A stretch of DNA of 45,642 nt from Lachnospiraceae bacterium (lineage in GTDB: Bacteria; Bacillota; Clostridia; Lachnospirales; Lachnospiraceae): the NCBI GenBank assembly GCA_024684215.1, contig JAIKXH010000071.1, positions 1-45,642 of the forward strand. Direction: 5' to 3'. The number at the start of each line of letters is the position of its first letter. Within the stretch, counting starts at the first letter, position 1. A program made the translations under genes and the position numbers. Shown piece after piece: positions 8,489 through 16,544 of this stretch. The notes under the pieces are model-generated. The model ran no database searches and had not been told where the DNA came from. It worked only from the letters and a program-made list of their open reading frames with translations.

Positions 8489-8503
8489 TAAGAGGACTGA
8501 ATA

Positions 8504-8971
8504 TTGAAGATAAAAAAGATTATATATATAACCATTGGATGCATATGCCTTGGGCTGGGAGCTCTGGGAATTGCACTTCCTTTTTTACCGACAACACCAT
8601 TCTTCCTTGTGACGGCGTTTTGCTTTGCCAAAAGTTCAGAGAAACTTGAGAACTGGTTTAAAGGAACAAAATTATATAAAAACCATCTCGAGAGTTTTGT
8701 TAAAAAAGAGGGTATGCTTCCTCAGACAAAGGCGAGTATACTGATAAGTGTATCACTTCTTATGGGAATCGGGTTTTTCTTTATGGCTAAAAAGGAAGTA
8801 TGGATACCGTGTATAATACTTTCCGTAGTCTGGGCGGCCCATATGATTTATTTTCTTTTTATAGTTAAAACTATCAAACCCGGAGACGCAAATAAAACTG
8901 ATATAAAAGACGTTGATATAAAAGACGTTGATATAAAAGATGTTGAGAAAGACAGGGAAAACTATGTTTGA
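8504..8971 (+). CDS. YbaN/DUF454 family inner membrane protein
   Basis: 155 residues from a TTG start with AGAGGA 7 bases upstream. Three membrane segments; the N-terminal signature GCICLGLGALGIALPFLPTTPFFLVTA and CFAKSSEKLENWF are diagnostic of DUF454 (YbaN). Function unknown. The C-terminus ends in three DIKDV pentapeptides encoded by a 15-bp tandem repeat, an acidic/basic tail absent from the core family. It overlaps the following ABC gene by 8 bases, so translation is probably coupled to the exporter. Confidence 0.85.
   Translation: MKIKKIIYITIGCICLGLGALGIALPFLPTTPFFLVTAFCFAKSSEKLENWFKGTKLYKNHLESFVKKEGMLPQTKASILISVSLLMGIGFFFMAKKEVWIPCIILSVVWAAHMIYFLFIVKTIKPGDANKTDIKDVDIKDVDIKDVEKDRENYV
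8900..8944 (+). repeat. Three 15-bp tandem repeats coding DIKDV
   Basis: GATATAAAAGACGTT at 8900-8914 and 8915-8929, and GATATAAAAGATGTT at 8930-8944. The unit keeps the reading frame, so copy-number change would alter only the tail of the YbaN protein and the distance to the next start codon. Confidence 0.95.
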
Positions 8972-10889
8972 TAAAAGATTAATGAAAATGTGTCCCGAAA
9001 GCAAGAAATACATAGTGGGTAATATTGTATTTCAGTGGCTGGAACTGATGATGAATGCAGTGATGATATACATAATAGCCACAGCGGTGGGTATTATATA
9101 TGAAACAGTAAGCACTGCGGTTAAAACCGGCTCCGGAAATATTACCTTTAAAGACCTTGTGACAGGTGGAGGTGCAATAAACATATCAAACATACTTGTC
9201 GCGCTTTGTGTTTTGGTATTAACAATAATAATCAGATTCTTTACGACCAAGATGACTGCGCGCATGAGCTATATGGCGTCCAAAACCGTAAAGAGAGTAA
9301 TGCGCGAACAGATTTATTCAAAAATACTGAGACTGGGCGCGTCGTACAAAGAGCATGCTTCCACAGCAGAGCTGGTACAGGAGTCTGTGGAAGGAACAGA
9401 ACAACTCGAAAGCTACTTCGGACAATATGTACCTCAGTTTTTCTATGCATTTCTGGCACCGGTGTCATTATTTGTGCTATTTGGAATGGCCGGTAGCTTT
9501 AAGGTGGCAGCAGTCCTTCTTGTTTGTGTACCGCTTATTCCGGGCGCGATTATGATGGTACAAAAAATTGCAAAAAAGCTTTTATCTAAATACTGGGATC
9601 AGTATACAAAGCTGGGAAGCACATTTCTCGAGAATCTTCAGGGAATGACGACACTTAAAACATATAAAGCTGATGCTTTTAAAAATGAGCAGATGAACGA
9701 AGAATCGGAGCATTTCAGAGTTGTAACCATGAAAGTGCTGACCATGCAGCTCAATTCCATTATAATAATGGACTTTTTCGCATATGGTGGAGCGGCGCTC
9801 GGAATAGCGCTGGCTGTAAAAGCGTTCATGAACGAACAGATTGGATTAGAAAGCACTATATTTATGATACTACTGTCAGCTGAATTCTTTTTGCCTATGC
9901 GAAAGCTAGGCAGCTATTTCCATGTAGCAATGAATGGTATGGCGGCAAGTGATAAAATATTTAAATTTTTAAGTGAGCAGGAATCAGACGAAAAGCCTGA
10001 AATAATACCGGAATTGCCAAAAGCATCCGGCGAAAAGGAACAGATAAAAAGCTTTTATGGATGTGATTCGGTAATATCCCTCGAAAATATCACGTTCTCC
10101 TATGATGGGGAAAAAGAAGTTTTAAAAGAAGTTTCACTTGATATTAAAGAAGGAAACTTTGTAGGAATCGTGGGAGAAAGCGGAAGCGGTAAATCTACGA
10201 TAGCTTCCCTTATAATGGGACGTAATACGACAAATAGCGGTGTGCTTAAAATTTGCGGAATAGATATAAACCGTATTAATGAAGAGAGTCTGTTTAAAAA
10301 CATCACTTACGTTGGAATTGGAAGCATATTTTTTAAAGGGACAGTAAGAGAAAATCTTGCAATAGCTTTACCGGCTGAATATAGGAAGGAAATAAACAAT
10401 GAAGAATATCCTTCAAAAGACACAAAAAAATATGAAGAAATAATTTGGAACGCGCTTGAGAAGTGCAATATATCGGACTATTTCAAGGAACAGAACGGCT
10501 TAGATACTATGCTGACGGAAAATGCAGGAAATCTCTCAGGAGGCCAAAAACAAAGACTGGCTCTTGCAAGAGCCCTTATCCACGACTCCGGTATCTATAT
10601 ATTTGATGAAGCAACCTCAAATATAGATGTAGAGAGTGAAGAGGCAATACTGGATAGGATTAAGGTACTCGCTAAAACCAGGACTGTTATTATGATCACA
10701 CACAGATTGGCGAATGTAAAAGACGCAGATGTCATATATTGCATGGATTCGGGAAGAATGGTTGGCAGCGGAACCCATGAAATGCTTTCGGAAAGTTGCG
10801 ATACATATAAAAGATTGTGGGAAGTTCAAGATGAGCTTGAAAATTTCGGACATAGTGAGAACGAGAAAAAAGGAGGCGAAAACAAATGA
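8964..10889 (+). CDS. CydD-like ABC exporter subunit (membrane + ATPase)
   Basis: 641 residues from the ATG at 8964; an in-frame ATG at 8940 lies inside the repeat of the upstream gene and has no ribosome site. Six-helix ABC membrane domain (about 15-330), then a nucleotide-binding domain with Walker A GESGSGKST (404-412), signature NLSGGQKQRLALARAL, Walker B IYIFDEATSNID and switch ITHRL, all canonical. It resembles CydD of the CydDC thiol/heme-related exporter family and forms a heterodimer with the next gene product. The gene overlaps its partner by 4 bases (ATGA). No cydAB genes lie in the window, so a different substrate is possible. Confidence 0.85.
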   Translation: MFDKRLMKMCPESKKYIVGNIVFQWLELMMNAVMIYIIATAVGIIYETVSTAVKTGSGNITFKDLVTGGGAINISNILVALCVLVLTIIIRFFTTKMTARMSYMASKTVKRVMREQIYSKILRLGASYKEHASTAELVQESVEGTEQLESYFGQYVPQFFYAFLAPVSLFVLFGMAGSFKVAAVLLVCVPLIPGAIMMVQKIAKKLLSKYWDQYTKLGSTFLENLQGMTTLKTYKADAFKNEQMNEESEHFRVVTMKVLTMQLNSIIIMDFFAYGGAALGIALAVKAFMNEQIGLESTIFMILLSAEFFLPMRKLGSYFHVAMNGMAASDKIFKFLSEQESDEKPEIIPELPKASGEKEQIKSFYGCDSVISLENITFSYDGEKEVLKEVSLDIKEGNFVGIVGESGSGKSTIASLIMGRNTTNSGVLKICGIDINRINEESLFKNITYVGIGSIFFKGTVRENLAIALPAEYRKEINNEEYPSKDTKKYEEIIWNALEKCNISDYFKEQNGLDTMLTENAGNLSGGQKQRLALARALIHDSGIYIFDEATSNIDVESEEAILDRIKVLAKTRTVIMITHRLANVKDADVIYCMDSGRMVGSGTHEMLSESCDTYKRLWEVQDELENFGHSENEKKGGENK

Positions 10890-12550
10890 AAAAACAGAGC
10901 AAAATACGCATCCTTTTAAGAATGATAAAGCTTGTTAAACCACTTACAGGATACATGCTTTTAGCGATAATGTTTGGCACGGTAGGTTTTCTGGCGGCTC
11001 AATTTATTCCGATCATGGGTGGAAAAGGTATCCTTTCGGGGCTTGGTATCGGAAAAGAATTGGAGTGGTATAAGATTCTTTTAATATTGTTGGGGCTTGC
11101 GCTGACTAGAGCAGTTTTCAGACTGTCTGAACAAAGGATGAATCATTATATTGCGTTTACACTTCTTGCTATTATAAGAGACAAGGTGTTTAAGGCGCTT
11201 AGGAGACTGTGCCCGGCTAAACTTGAAGGACGAGACAAAGGGGATATGATTTCTCTGATCACTTCAGATGTAGAATTATTGGAAGTGTTTTATGCACATA
11301 CTATATCGCCGATATGTATAGCGATAATTACAGAAACTATTATGTGTCTGTTTATCGGAAGCTATCATCCGATCCTTGGAGTGGTGGCATTTTTTGCGTT
11401 TGTAACAATCGGAATAATGTTGCCGATTATTATTTCAAAAAGAAGCGGTGATCTTGGGGACAACTTAAGAGCCGGATCCGGTGAACTATCTGCACACATG
11501 CTTGAAAGTATACGGGGCGTTGATGAAACATTGCAGTATAATGCGGGAAGCAAAAGGCTTGAGGAAATTAATAAAAAAACGACAGCACTGTCTGAAAAGC
11601 AAAGCATATTAAGCAAGCTTACCGGAACCAATATAGCGCTTGCAAATACCTTTATATTATTGTTTGATGTAATAATGCTTTTAATTTCCGGATATTTATA
11701 TATAAGAGGCATAGTGGGATTTGACGGATTTATAATCCCGATGATAGCGCTTATGTCTTCCTTTGGGCCGGTTACAGCTTTATCTGCTCTCGGAACCACG
11801 CTCCAAAGCACAATTGCATCGGGAGCCAGAGTTCTTGCTGTTATTGATGAGAAACCTGAAACCGAAGATATTGCGGGGGAAGAAAATGTCGAATTTACGG
11901 GAGCAAACGTCAGAGGTGTCAGTTTCTCTTACCCTGCTACAAACAGCAAGGTTTTAAATGATGTGTCTTTAAATATTGCGAGGGGGAGCATCATCGGTAT
12001 CGTAGGCAAAAGCGGATGTGGTAAATCCACATTGTTGAAACTCCTTATGAGGTTTTGGAAAGTTGAGGAAGGCGCTATGGAAATATCCGACACAAATGTC
12101 GAAAAAATTAATACAGATAACCTTCGCGATATGGAGAGTTATATGACCCAGGAGACTCGGCTTTTCAAGGATACTATTGCCAACAATATAAGAATTGCAA
12201 AACTGGATGCTTCCGATGAGGAAGTTATAGAGGCATGCAAAAAAGCCTCAATTCACGATTTTATCATGACGCTTCCAAACGGATATGATACGCCCGTTGG
12301 GGAATTGGGAGATACTCTTTCGGGAGGGGAAAGACAGCGAATAGGACTGGCCAGGGCTTTCCTACACAATGCTCCGTTTATGCTGCTTGATGAGCCTACA
12401 AGTAATCTGGATAGTTTAAACGAAGCGGTTATTTTGAAATCTTTATATGAGTACTCCGAAGATAAGACAATAGTTCTTGTTTCGCACAGACAATCTACGG
12501 TACGTGTAGCGGATAAGACTCTATCCATGAGCAGTGGCAGTATGGTATAA
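10886..12550 (+). CDS. CydC-like ABC exporter subunit (membrane + ATPase)
   Basis: 554 residues. Membrane domain about 15-310 with the segment RRLCPAKLEGRDKGDMISLI and TSDVELLEVFYAHTISP, characteristic of CydC-type half-transporters; nucleotide-binding domain with Walker A GKSGCGKST (374-382), signature TLSGGERQRIGLARAF, Walker B FMLLDEPTSNLD and switch VSHRQ. Starts in an ATGA overlap with the CydD-like gene, with AGGAGGCG upstream, so the two are translated together as a heterodimer. Known CydDC moves thiols/heme-related compounds and supports bd oxidase assembly and NO tolerance in E. coli; the adjacent YgbA-like gene makes a redox/NO role plausible but unproven. Confidence 0.87.
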   Translation: MKKQSKIRILLRMIKLVKPLTGYMLLAIMFGTVGFLAAQFIPIMGGKGILSGLGIGKELEWYKILLILLGLALTRAVFRLSEQRMNHYIAFTLLAIIRDKVFKALRRLCPAKLEGRDKGDMISLITSDVELLEVFYAHTISPICIAIITETIMCLFIGSYHPILGVVAFFAFVTIGIMLPIIISKRSGDLGDNLRAGSGELSAHMLESIRGVDETLQYNAGSKRLEEINKKTTALSEKQSILSKLTGTNIALANTFILLFDVIMLLISGYLYIRGIVGFDGFIIPMIALMSSFGPVTALSALGTTLQSTIASGARVLAVIDEKPETEDIAGEENVEFTGANVRGVSFSYPATNSKVLNDVSLNIARGSIIGIVGKSGCGKSTLLKLLMRFWKVEEGAMEISDTNVEKINTDNLRDMESYMTQETRLFKDTIANNIRIAKLDASDEEVIEACKKASIHDFIMTLPNGYDTPVGELGDTLSGGERQRIGLARAFLHNAPFMLLDEPTSNLDSLNEAVILKSLYEYSEDKTIVLVSHRQSTVRVADKTLSMSSGSMV

Positions 12551-12586
12551 TATACTCTATATAGGCAGAAAGTATGGAGTAAATAT

Positions 12587-15148
12587 ATGAACAATAGAGA
12601 ATCACGGTCGGAATCTAATGCCGGCGGGGGCGCGCTTTTAGTTCTGATTGCCTTTACTGTTACTGCAATAATATTATTAGCGGAAATATTCGTTAGAGAC
12701 TGGGAAAGAATTGCAGTTCCTGTTGTTGTGGCTGCAATTGTGTACGCCTGGTACTTGAGCGTAATGCAAAAGTTCAGTGAGTCGTACAGGTTATTGTTTT
12801 ACACCGGCTCAATGATGGTTTGCTATTTCTTTTATGGTATTCACCAGACAAGTCTTGATGAATTGTCTGTTTCTATTCTTGTCATAATTCTTGTTTTTCT
12901 TGTCGTAAAGCATCGCGGTATTATTTGGATGACTGTATTTGCGTATTATTTTACGATCTTTTTTAACCTTGCAAAAGCAGGGGAATCGTGGCGCGAAATA
13001 TACAATATATCCGGTCTTCAGCTCACATTCCAGCTTGTGCTTGTGGGTCTTGCCGGAGCTGTTTCACATTTTATAGTTACAAAATTAAAAAATGAAAGAG
13101 TAAGCTATGCCGGTAAAATGGCAGAGATAGAATCTCAGAAGGAATTTGCCAGAGAGCAGACCAGAATAGTTGCCAAGGAACTCAACAATTTGGCAGACGA
13201 AATGAAAGGTGAGCTTTTGTTACTCAAAAAAGAAATGGGTGATAAATACGTCGATGAAAAGCTTCCTGATGAAGTGAGCGAAATTTTTTCATTGGGATAT
13301 AAGCTTGAGATGGAGCTGACCGATTTAAAAGATTTTTCCGACATGCTTAATGATAAGACATCAATAGAGCCGGAAGTTTATGAGCTTGGTGATGTTTTGA
13401 CAAGGCTTAAACAAAACAGAAAAGTATTCGGGGACATGGGCGGGCCCGGACTTATTTTTGATGTTGATCCCATGCTGCCAAAAAGAATGGTGGGTGACAG
13501 AGAAAAAATCCTCAAGATATTAAGGCATCTTATTCATAACGGAATCAGATATACAAAAAGAGGTTGTGTTCGTGTAAAAATATACGGAAGATTTCATGGC
13601 AGTAATTTTAATCTATGTATAGAAGTAAGCGACACGGGAATGGGTATAGACCAGGCCGACTTGGAGCGAATGCTTGAGCAGTTATCAAACAGAAGAACTG
13701 CGGATTACAGACCGGGAGGCCTCGGATTTGGATTATATCTAGTCAGCGGTTTTGTAAGAAGAATGGGAGGAGCCTTCAAGATAGAAAGCGAGTGGGGCGC
13801 CGGCACGGATGTGTGTATCAGCATTCCGCAGAGAGTAACAGATGCTGCGCCGTGGATGTCTTTTGACAAAAGGGCAGGTATATGTGTTGTTCACAAAGAG
13901 GAAGATTCCAAAAGTGTGGTATCGAACTATTATGAAGAGATGTTTCGTAATCTGTCGGAAAAGCTTGGAATCCCCGGATATAATTATAAAACCGAGGATG
14001 ATCTATTGCAGCTTATAGGAGCATACAAAAAGGTCTGTCTTTTTACCGAGATTGAAAAATACAGGTCAAACAGAGAGTTTTACGATAAATATAAAGAAAT
14101 ATTTTTGGTAGTTGCAGGAAACAGAAATGACAAGCTTCCCGAGAGAGAAAATATTCATCTTATGAGGCACCCTGTGGGAACTCCCGAAATATTACATGCT
14201 GTAGAACTGGCTGCCAATACTATTGACAGACGTCAAAGGGACGATGATAAGTGTGCTATCGTGAGCCTTGAGAATTTGAGTAGACGTGAAATAAGGTTGC
14301 ATGGCGGCCGAAAGGTGCTGATATGTACCGACAGTATGTCGGATATTCCGCCTGAAATTTCAAGAAATCGCGGAATTCCGGTTATCCCTTTCAGAGTTTT
14401 TACCGAGCATGCGAGCTTTATGGACGGGGTAGAAATGTCACAACAGTGCGCCCTTTCGTATTTTGAAGAGAATCGTGGGATACATTCCATGGCGCCTGAG
14501 GAAGAGGAATTCAAAAAGTTTTTCGAAAATTGCCTGAAATACGCTGATCATATTATTTATGTGAGCACGGCCAGACGCGTCAGCGTTGCTTATGACAGGG
14601 CTGTGAAAGCAGCAGCTAATATGAGCAGCGTCACTGTTTTTAACTCCGGTCAGGTATCGGGAGGAATAGCTCTTATGGCCATTATGGCTGACGAACAGGC
14701 CAAAATGGGAAAGGATTACGATGAGATAGTACGCTATCTTGAAAACATTAGGCCAAAGGTTAAAACATCTTTTCTGATTGACAATCTGGATCATTTGACA
14801 TATGTGGGAAAGGTAAGTAAAGGTATAGGAAAAATGTCACGTATTTTGACTTTGCATCCCATAATATCAATGAGACATGATGCAATGAAGGTTAGCGGCG
14901 CAAAGTTTGGTAATATTTCTAATGCCAAAGAAAGATATATAAACAGGATTTTGAGGCGTAAGCAAAAGATGGATGATGAGAGGATTTTTGTCGGAGCTGT
15001 AGGCTTTTCAAATAAAGAGCTCGTCGGACTCAATGAATCCATCATGGCCGAGGGATATTTCAAAGAAGTAATAATGCGAAGATCGTCCGCGGCTATTTCG
15101 CTTAATTGCGGTGTTGGAACGTTTGGGATAATTTATGTTGAAAAATAG
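12587..15148 (+). CDS. Membrane histidine-kinase-like ATPase fused to DegV domain
   Basis: 853 residues; GGAG lies 8 bases before the ATG, 36 bases after the ABC gene. Order: about six membrane segments (15-168); a helical dimerisation-like segment (about 175-265) with no histidine at all; a HATPase_c domain with N box HNGIRYT (Asn318), G1 VSDTGMGI (Asp349) and G2 GGLGFGL (377-383); a receiver-like segment without recognisable phosphorylation aspartate (about 429-545); and a DegV domain (576-853) with CTDSMSDIPPEI, SMAPEEEEF, VSTARRVSVAYDRA and VKTSFLIDNLDHLTYVGKVS. DegV proteins bind fatty acids. ATP binding looks intact but classical phosphotransfer does not. It may be a lipid-responsive sensor; the function is inferred. 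Confidence 0.85.
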   Translation: MNNRESRSESNAGGGALLVLIAFTVTAIILLAEIFVRDWERIAVPVVVAAIVYAWYLSVMQKFSESYRLLFYTGSMMVCYFFYGIHQTSLDELSVSILVIILVFLVVKHRGIIWMTVFAYYFTIFFNLAKAGESWREIYNISGLQLTFQLVLVGLAGAVSHFIVTKLKNERVSYAGKMAEIESQKEFAREQTRIVAKELNNLADEMKGELLLLKKEMGDKYVDEKLPDEVSEIFSLGYKLEMELTDLKDFSDMLNDKTSIEPEVYELGDVLTRLKQNRKVFGDMGGPGLIFDVDPMLPKRMVGDREKILKILRHLIHNGIRYTKRGCVRVKIYGRFHGSNFNLCIEVSDTGMGIDQADLERMLEQLSNRRTADYRPGGLGFGLYLVSGFVRRMGGAFKIESEWGAGTDVCISIPQRVTDAAPWMSFDKRAGICVVHKEEDSKSVVSNYYEEMFRNLSEKLGIPGYNYKTEDDLLQLIGAYKKVCLFTEIEKYRSNREFYDKYKEIFLVVAGNRNDKLPERENIHLMRHPVGTPEILHAVELAANTIDRRQRDDDKCAIVSLENLSRREIRLHGGRKVLICTDSMSDIPPEISRNRGIPVIPFRVFTEHASFMDGVEMSQQCALSYFEENRGIHSMAPEEEEFKKFFENCLKYADHIIYVSTARRVSVAYDRAVKAAANMSSVTVFNSGQVSGGIALMAIMADEQAKMGKDYDEIVRYLENIRPKVKTSFLIDNLDHLTYVGKVSKGIGKMSRILTLHPIISMRHDAMKVSGAKFGNISNAKERYINRILRRKQKMDDERIFVGAVGFSNKELVGLNESIMAEGYFKEVIMRRSSAAISLNCGVGTFGIIYVEK

Positions 15149-15160
15149 TGGAGACAAAGG

Positions 15161-16540
15161 ATGAAGAAGAATCCCTTAAAATGGCTTACCATAGTGTTAC
15201 TGTCTGCGGTAGCGATACTAAGTACAATTTCATACCTGTTTTACGGAGTGGATCGTGAAGAGAATAAAGCCCAGAATATTTTAATCGGTGAGATGGTAAA
15301 TGCTTATGTTATGGAAGATCTGTCCGAGGCAATAACCGTATCAAGGATGATGAGCCGGGATGAGACTTTGATAGAGTTATTGAAAGTAGAGAGCGTGTAT
15401 CCGCAAGACAGCATGGTCATGAAAATGCGAAACTACTTAAACTCTATACAGAAAAAATTTGGCTTTTCCTCTGTCTATACGATTTCTGATCAGACCCAAA
15501 AATATTACTCTTTTGTAGGCCTTAACAAAGTGATAGATCCGGAAAAAAATTCTACGGATATATGGTATACGATTTTCATGGAAAGCGGGAATGATTATAA
15601 GCTCGATTCGTCGGCTGATGAAGTGAACAGAGATAAACTGACTATATTTGTAGATAACCGGGTTGAAGATGAAAGCGGAAGTTTTCTCGGTGTTGTCGGA
15701 GTCGGAGTTGAGACGGAAGAATTGCAAAAAAAGCTGTCCAAATACGAAGAAGATTTCAGCGTGAGAATTGATTATGTGACTTCGGACGGACTTGTCCAGA
15801 TGAGCAGCCGTACCTTTGCTGCACATTCGTCGTACGTATCCGGAGTGAAACTCCCTGAAAAAAACAATACGGCGTTTGAGTACCAGACCTACGGAATAGA
15901 TGGGTTCGCAGTCGTAAAATATGTTCCTGAATTTGACTGGTATATGGTTATAAGAAGTGAATCGACATATAGTGCCATTGGTTATAACTATAAATTCTTT
16001 TTTGCGGAATTTGTAATACTTATGCTTGCGATTTCAGTTTTCGCAGTTGTTTACAAAAGTGTAAAAACAGAATCGGTACCGAGCAAAGCTATAAATCGTA
16101 ATGTAGATGAACTGACGGGAGTTTTGAACAGAGATTATTTCATAAGGGTATATGGAAGTAAGGGAACGTTAAACACCACTCAATATCAGAGCGTGTGTGA
16201 ATTTACGATAGATGATTTTGAATTGATAGAAAATACACCGGCATGTGACAGGATAATACTTTCGGTCGTAAAGACTGCCAGGGAATCATTCGGAAGAAAC
16301 AGCCAGATAACCAGATGGGGAAAGAGTGCGTTTGTTGTGTTACTCGGAGCACCTATTGATGAGGCTGAGGATGAATGCAAGAGTTTCTGCAAGCAGATTG
16401 AGGAAATCGGAGAAGTAACTGTTTCCGTCGGACTTACAAGCATAGAATTAAATGAGACACTAAAAACCAATTATTTCCGTGCTGCCAGATACATGTATCT
16501 GGTAAGAGAACTCGGTGGAAATAACGTAAAAAGAGGATGA
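15161..16540 (+). CDS. Cache sensor protein with degenerate GGDEF domain
   Basis: 459 residues. Membrane segment (about 9-28), outside Cache-type sensor (about 35-275), second membrane segment (about 282-302), then a GGDEF-fold domain (about 310-455). The entry motif DELTGVLNRDYF is kept, but the active-site GGDEF is replaced by WGKSA in TRWGKSAFVVLL, and the DLDxFKxIND substrate motif is lost. It should not make c-di-GMP; it may bind nucleotide or regulate a partner. It lies 12 bases after the DegV-fusion gene and 4 bases before an intact GGDEF gene, so all three are probably co-translated. Confidence 0.82.
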   Translation: MKKNPLKWLTIVLLSAVAILSTISYLFYGVDREENKAQNILIGEMVNAYVMEDLSEAITVSRMMSRDETLIELLKVESVYPQDSMVMKMRNYLNSIQKKFGFSSVYTISDQTQKYYSFVGLNKVIDPEKNSTDIWYTIFMESGNDYKLDSSADEVNRDKLTIFVDNRVEDESGSFLGVVGVGVETEELQKKLSKYEEDFSVRIDYVTSDGLVQMSSRTFAAHSSYVSGVKLPEKNNTAFEYQTYGIDGFAVVKYVPEFDWYMVIRSESTYSAIGYNYKFFFAEFVILMLAISVFAVVYKSVKTESVPSKAINRNVDELTGVLNRDYFIRVYGSKGTLNTTQYQSVCEFTIDDFELIENTPACDRIILSVVKTARESFGRNSQITRWGKSAFVVLLGAPIDEAEDECKSFCKQIEEIGEVTVSVGLTSIELNETLKTNYFRAARYMYLVRELGGNNVKRG

Positions 16541-16544
16541 TTAA

